This document shows, in pieces, positions 63,938 to 64,000 of a stretch of DNA of 64,000 bases (position 1 is its first letter; every line of letters begins with the position of its first letter). This DNA is from Phyllobacterium trifolii (lineage in GTDB: Bacteria > Pseudomonadota > Alphaproteobacteria > Rhizobiales > Rhizobiaceae): assembly GCF_014192095.1 (NCBI RefSeq), contig NZ_JACHXN010000018.1:61350-125349 (forward strand). Reading direction: 5' to 3'. The translations under genes were made by a program, and so were the position numbers. The notes below the pieces were generated by a model. That model saw nothing but the letters and a program-made list of their open reading frames with translations. It did no database searches and was not told the DNA's origin.

Positions 63938-64000
63938 CCGGCACAACGAGGGCGGGGCGCCGCTGGCGGTTGCCGAATGCGCCCTATAGTTTGGTTGACT

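Noticed and set aside
1..64000. CRISPR array, prophage, complete insertion sequence or secretion-system island
   Set aside because: No regularly spaced repeats, integrase, transposase or phage structural genes were seen; the only mobile-looking DNA is short non-coding repeats.

Overview
The window looks like a chromosomal segment of an alphaproteobacterium of the Hyphomicrobiales, most likely near Phyllobacterium, Ochrobactrum or Brucella. The evidence is the gene content and order (metX/hisC/tyrC; ftsE-ftsX-ydcF-plsC; lysC-ptsP-prfA-prmC-DUF4167-clpB), the alphaproteobacterial families TIGR02302, DUF2125, DUF1178 and DUF4167, and short palindromic intergenic repeats like those of Brucella relatives. 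The species is inferred, not proven. Genes are dense, short operons alternate strands, and many starts are GTG or TTG.

Layout. 1-9 kb: amino-acid synthesis (metX, truncated by the window edge; hisC; tyrC; argH; lysA) with a parDE toxin-antitoxin pair, a DUF2125 protein, a ChaC-like cyclotransferase, a TlpA thioredoxin and an LptM-like lipoprotein. 9-17 kb: a large TIGR02302 membrane protein, hpt, then ftsE-ftsX-ydcF-plsC. 16.7-25.6 kb, minus strand: an unusual alpha/beta-hydrolase lipoprotein, a DEAD-box helicase, a YaiI-type protein with exoD, 3-hydroxybutyryl-CoA dehydrogenase and etfBA. 25.7-34 kb: rhomboid protease, cobalamin adenosyltransferase with a HIG1-type protein, an SDR, YihY, a DMT exporter, gluQ, an AlkA-type glycosylase, an HNH nuclease, dsbB, a YqaA protein and tRNA-Leu(CAA). 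34-43.8 kb: a GNAT/flippase pair probably for surface polysaccharide, secA, a PpiC isomerase, argJ, a GNAT and mutT. 43.9-49.5 kb: an NDUFAF5-like methyltransferase diverging from comF-grxC-nitrilase-DUF1178, a DMT exporter, ubiG and a GFA protein. 49.7-63.6 kb: lysC, ptsP, prfA, prmC, DUF4167, clpB, an L,D-transpeptidase and an M23 peptidase. The last 100 bases carry what looks like an rRNA-operon promoter firing out of the window.

Most of the window is conserved housekeeping DNA; the less ordinary material is intergenic. There are at least six copies of a 90-145 bp palindromic element, several starting exactly at the upstream stop codon. Two approximately 124 bp inverted-repeat elements in opposite orientation bracket the hydrolase gene. 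Paired CCCTCCCC-type repeats bracket the TIGR02302 gene. A 216 bp element with approximately 68 bp terminal inverted repeats lies before clpB. Between that element and a convincing heat-shock (sigma-32) promoter of clpB lies a gene-free stretch whose approximately 235 nt (56883-57117) can fold into a closed multi-hairpin structure with a possible pseudoknot. It matches no RNA family I recognise and is the best candidate here for something undescribed. All structures were read by eye; nothing was computed.
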